Source: Bacteroidota bacterium
Lineage (GTDB): Bacteria > Bacteroidota > Bacteroidia > Chitinophagales > Chitinophagaceae
DNA length: 7,618 nucleotides
Assembly: GCA_018267795.1 (NCBI GenBank)
Contig: JAFDXS010000102.1
Location: 1 to 7,618 of the forward strand
Direction: 5' to 3'
The stretch's first letter is position 1, and the number at the start of each line of letters is the position of its first letter. The notes beneath the pieces are model-generated. The model was not told where the DNA came from. It was given only the letters and a program-made list of their open reading frames with translations, and made no database searches. The position numbers and the translations under genes are program-made. Shown piece after piece: positions 5,219 through 7,618 of this stretch.

Positions 5219-5388
5219 CTGATTTTCAGCCTTACATAACTGGCAGTCCAGGTAAAAACAACGCTAATGATAAGGCATATAAATACCGCATATTCTACGG
5301 GATCTTCCTGCCTGAAGGCCGTGTACAATGCAAGGCTTAGTATGTACGACACAAAGAAGTACATGGCTGAAATAAGTCTGTTTTTCAT
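5215..5388 (-). CDS. Small two-helix membrane protein, 57 residues
   Basis: This short gene encodes 57 residues and begins MKNRLISAMYFFVSYILSLA. I do not recognise the family. Two hydrophobic segments are clear: about residues 5-25 (LISAMYFFVSYILSLALYTAF) and 33-50 (YAVFICLIISVVFTWTAS). They are joined by a short polar turn, RQEDPVE (26-32). The basic N-terminus (KNR) and the basic C-terminal YVRLKIS suggest both ends face the cytoplasm. It lies 83 bases after the glutaminyl cyclase gene, on the same strand, so it may be the last gene of that transcript. The opposite-strand frame is less protein-like. The clean start, balanced topology and stop make it a likely real gene. An internal ATG at codon 9 is an alternative start. 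No function is assigned. Confidence 0.65.
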   Translation of the reverse strand: MKNRLISAMYFFVSYILSLALYTAFRQEDPVEYAVFICLIISVVFTWTASYVRLKIS

Positions 5389-5471
5389 GGTATGGAGAGG
5401 TTTTCGTGATAATAGACGGCTAAATAAGGCAAAAGGTTTAGTGCCAACCTGAAAAAAATGTTAAGTCTCTA

Positions 5472-6287
5472 TCAATTATCAAACTTAACCTCGAATATTT
5501 TGGGCCAGTATTTACCTGTTATAAACACCCGGTTAGTGGTTGCATCATAGGCTATGCCGTTCAGCACTTCCGGCGCGCCCTTTGTTGATGAAACAGGCGG
5601 GATGCCTGTACGTTGCCTTAAATCGCTTAAATCTATTTTACCTACTACCTTGCCAGTAGCGGTGTCTATTTTGTAGATATTATCCGTTTGCCACTGGTTA
5701 GCATAGATATAGCCCTTTATGTACTCCAGTTCGTTTATGTTATTTACGGCACCCTGTTCGTCTGTTACTGGTACTTTCTTTATCTCCTGTAGCGAATTAG
5801 GGTCCAGGTAATGCAATAAATTACTGCCGTCATCGTATATCAGACTATGGCCATCCGTTGTCATGCCCCAGCCTTCCGCAGTATTGAAATGAAATGTCTT
5901 TTCCAACTTTAGTGTTTTAGCATCGTAAACAAAACCTGTTTTCTCCTGGTAAGTAAGCTGGTATATCTTACCATTTAATACTGCCAAACCTTCGCCAAAA
6001 TACCTATTGTCCAGCTTTTTCTTATCAAGCACTTTGCCGTCATCAAGCTTTGTTTTCCTCAGGTCCGACTCACCATATTCACCTGTGCTTTCGTACAGAC
6101 AGCCATCTACGTATTGCAGTCCTTCTGTGTATGCTGTAGGATCATGCGGATATTCCTTTACCAGGGTATAAGGAATCACCGGCGTACTTGTACTTGCCTC
6201 ACTACTGGCAGCAACATCTTTATGCTCAGCAGCAGTATTACAACCCAGCAAGGTGACAACAAAACTTAACAATATTATGGAACGCAT
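5472..6287 (-). CDS. Glutaminyl-peptide cyclotransferase, lipoprotein (plant type)
   Basis: This family (Glu_cyclase_2) converts N-terminal glutamine of peptides to pyroglutamate with release of ammonia, and folds as a beta-propeller. The 271-residue product begins MRSIILLSFVVTLLGC, a lipoprotein signal with the lipobox cysteine at 16, so it should be anchored in the envelope facing the periplasm or outside. A polar, Ser/Thr-rich linker follows to about residue 38. The propeller repeats show AYTEGLQY (52-59), YESTGEYGESDLRK (65-78), FGEGLAVLNGKIYQLTYQEK (97-116) and EGWGMTTDG (138-146). Further on are INELEYIKGYIYANQW (184-199), VLNGIAYD (241-248) and FITGKYWPKIFEV (255-267). It starts 12 bases after the desaturase stop, so the two are probably cotranscribed. 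The natural peptide substrates cannot be deduced. Confidence 0.92.
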   Translation of the reverse strand: MRSIILLSFVVTLLGCNTAAEHKDVAASSEASTSTPVIPYTLVKEYPHDPTAYTEGLQYVDGCLYESTGEYGESDLRKTKLDDGKVLDKKKLDNRYFGEGLAVLNGKIYQLTYQEKTGFVYDAKTLKLEKTFHFNTAEGWGMTTDGHSLIYDDGSNLLHYLDPNSLQEIKKVPVTDEQGAVNNINELEYIKGYIYANQWQTDNIYKIDTATGKVVGKIDLSDLRQRTGIPPVSSTKGAPEVLNGIAYDATTNRVFITGKYWPKIFEVKFDN

Positions 6288-6299
6288 ATCTCTACTATA

Positions 6300-7370
6300 C
6301 TATGCCTGCATAGCTGATGCATACGCCAGCTTAGGTATTTTTTGTGTACGAAGCTTTAAAAATTCGATGATCTCTTCGTCTGTTTTATACCGATCACCAA
6401 TATTTACGAAATATTTGGCTAGCAGGTCATAGCGCTTTCTCACCAGGAAGACAAAAACATGCAGGAAGTGTATGCCATCGAATACTATAGCATCATTAGC
6501 TATATATTCATTAATGGTTTTCTTGAAATAAACAGGGTGCTCCGTCCAGTGCATACTTGGTTTTATGTGATGGCTAATGTGGTAACCATCGTTCCAGCAT
6601 TTATGATTGTACTTTGTATTGATGCAGGTAATACTGTTTTTATACGCATTATCTGGATCATCGGCACCAATAAAGGCATGCTGGGCCCAGTTGCCCATCA
6701 TCATAATGATGCGGGATATGACAAAGGGCAGTATAAATACGACAAGGGTAGCAGGCCAGTTTACAAAACAAAGTGCAATACAGCCTAGTATAAAAACAAG
6801 CTCACCCCTTACTGAACGAATTAATAGTTTTCTCCTTTTCTTCTTTATAAAGTAATTAGCAAGATTGAATATACCGATAAAGAAAAAACTGCCGAGGTAC
6901 ATGCCAAAGCCCCTGAGGGAATCGCGCTGATAAAACATGGTGCAGCTATCGTCATCAGGCATATTATTCTCAGGGTGGTGCATACCTATATGGTGGCTAT
7001 AATAGGTCTCAGGTGTTTGGCCGAACAGCGGACCTAAGACCCATGGCAGATAATGGTTCAGTATCCCATATTCGCGCTTGAAAAACACACGATGGCTGGT
7101 GCAATGCAGCATAAGACCAAATGGGCCTTTAAATGCAAAATTGTTAAAATACAAGTATGCTATAGCACATAACCACCAAAACCAACCACTTACAAATGGG
7201 AGATACAATAGCACTGCAAGCGGAATAAGCGTAACAGTAATATTGATGGTGAGATAAACAAAGGGGAGATCTCGGGGGTCTTTTATCAGTGAAATAAAAA
7301 ATTTATCCAGTTTCGATTCTTTTTCTAATTGCGCATATGTAGGGTCTGTGATTTCTGCTAAATACCTCAT
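6300..7370 (-). CDS. Membrane fatty acid desaturase family protein
   Basis: Members of the FA_desaturase family are di-iron membrane enzymes that introduce double bonds or hydroxyl groups into fatty acyl chains. The 356-residue product carries the three histidine boxes: HCTSH (89-93), HHIGMHH (126-132) and HISHH (264-268). Another histidine occurs in NWAQHAF (228-233). Hydrophobic stretches at about 38-60, 62-79, 153-172 and 188-221 fit a four-helix membrane core. The C-terminal region after box 3 is cytoplasmic-like. The start at 7370 (MRYLAEITDPTY) is the first ATG after a 66-base gap from rarA. The glutaminyl cyclase gene follows after 12 bases, suggesting an operon. Substrate and regiospecificity (acyl-lipid, acyl-CoA, hydroxylation or other) cannot be read from the sequence. 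All metal-binding histidines appear intact. Confidence 0.88.
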   Translation of the reverse strand: MRYLAEITDPTYAQLEKESKLDKFFISLIKDPRDLPFVYLTINITVTLIPLAVLLYLPFVSGWFWWLCAIAYLYFNNFAFKGPFGLMLHCTSHRVFFKREYGILNHYLPWVLGPLFGQTPETYYSHHIGMHHPENNMPDDDSCTMFYQRDSLRGFGMYLGSFFFIGIFNLANYFIKKKRRKLLIRSVRGELVFILGCIALCFVNWPATLVVFILPFVISRIIMMMGNWAQHAFIGADDPDNAYKNSITCINTKYNHKCWNDGYHISHHIKPSMHWTEHPVYFKKTINEYIANDAIVFDGIHFLHVFVFLVRKRYDLLAKYFVNIGDRYKTDEEIIEFLKLRTQKIPKLAYASAMQA

Positions 7371-7436
7371 TCAACTATCTATTTTTATTGATATAGCAAT
7401 GTATGCATAAATTTGATGATCAACTATTAAAAACTG
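7371..7436 (-). other. Short rarA-desaturase spacer
   Basis: This AT-rich 66-base gap contains an 11-base palindrome TTGAT-G-ATCAA (7413-7423). No good TAnnTTTG box is present; the nearest is TACATTGC. The desaturase may therefore be read from a transcript that begins upstream of, or within, rarA. Confidence 0.4.
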
Positions 7437-7618
7437 TTAATATCCATACTTCTCCTTCCAGCAATGGCGTAAATATTCTCTTAGGCGCAGCTCTGCGGCA
7501 TTGCTTCCAGGGTCATACAACTTAGTACCGGCAACCTTGTCTGGTAAAAATTCCTGGTCTATAAAATTGCCAGGATAGTCATGCGCATATTTATAGCCTT
7601 TGCCATAGTCCATTTTCT
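7437..7618 (-). CDS. rarA: Replication-associated recombination protein A, C-terminal end (runs off right edge)
   Basis: RarA (MgsA) is an AAA+ ATPase related to clamp loaders that acts at stalled replication forks. Only the last 59 residues and the stop codon lie in the window; the ATPase domain is outside. The segment reads MDYGKGYKYAHDYPGNFIDQ, then EFLPDKVAGTKLYDPGSNAA, then ELRLREYLRHCWKEKYGY. The GYKYxHDYPGxFxxQxxLPD pattern and the later YxPGxNxxExRxxExL are hallmarks of the RarA C-terminal domain (MgsA_C type). The open frame continues to the window edge. It lies 66 bases upstream of the desaturase on the same strand. The partial length is the only reason for some caution. Confidence 0.88.
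   Translation of the reverse strand, partial: KMDYGKGYKYAHDYPGNFIDQEFLPDKVAGTKLYDPGSNAAELRLREYLRHCWKEKYGY

Noticed and set aside
5267..5452. 61-residue plus-strand open frame
   Set aside because: It overlaps the minus-strand two-helix membrane protein, has no protein-like pattern of its own and no promoter; the minus-strand frame is better supported.
7413..7423. TTGAT-G-ATCAA palindrome before the desaturase
   Set aside because: The arms are only 5 bases long and AT-rich, so it is too weak to call an operator.
1..7618. Search for tRNA genes, CRISPR arrays, insertion sequences and transposases
   Set aside because: I found no repeat-spacer array, no terminal inverted repeats with a transposase and no tRNA-like cloverleaf in the non-coding gaps.

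Overview
The window carries the 5' part of a bacterial S10 ribosomal-protein operon, read on the minus strand, followed by a small accessory region. The source looks like a member of the Bacteroidota, probably near Chitinophagaceae. The supporting signs are AT-rich spacers without Shine-Dalgarno sequences, TAnnTTTG-type promoter boxes upstream of rpsJ, r-protein sequence variants typical of the phylum (for example VDHPMGGGEG in L2), a plant-type glutaminyl cyclase lipoprotein, and a TonB C-terminal remnant. The family-level placement is inference.

Region 1 (1-4202, minus strand) holds rpsJ-rplC-rplD-rplW-rplB-rpsS-rplV-rpsC. This is the canonical S10 order. rpsC runs off the left edge after 181 codons. 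A promoter of the Bacteroidota type sits about 30 bases upstream of the likely rpsJ mRNA start region, and there may be a second one farther up. All four intercistronic gaps of 39 bases or more contain a hairpin shortly after the upstream stop codon.

Region 2 (4203-4579) is a 377-base divergent spacer. It contains the S10 promoter(s) and a perfect 10-base inverted repeat. fusA/rpsG/rpsL, which often precede rpsJ, are not here.

Region 3 (4580-5214, plus strand) holds a secreted CAP/SCP-domain protein with a likely TTG start. About 20 bases after its stop comes a GCTAAG microsatellite that runs into the last ~25 codons of a TonB C-terminal domain. This is the remnant of an otherwise missing gene. 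A hairpin between this remnant and the convergent minus-strand genes may serve as a two-way terminator.

Region 4 (5215-7618, minus strand) holds, in transcription order, the C-terminal end of rarA (AAA+ replication-recombination ATPase, cut by the right edge), a membrane fatty acid desaturase with three histidine boxes, a glutaminyl-peptide cyclotransferase lipoprotein only 12 bases downstream, and a previously uncalled 57-residue two-helix membrane protein.

Most of the window is conserved housekeeping DNA. I did not find a convincing new biological system. The points most worth a second look are the TonB remnant with its repeat junction, the small membrane protein, and the structured spacers of the S10 operon.
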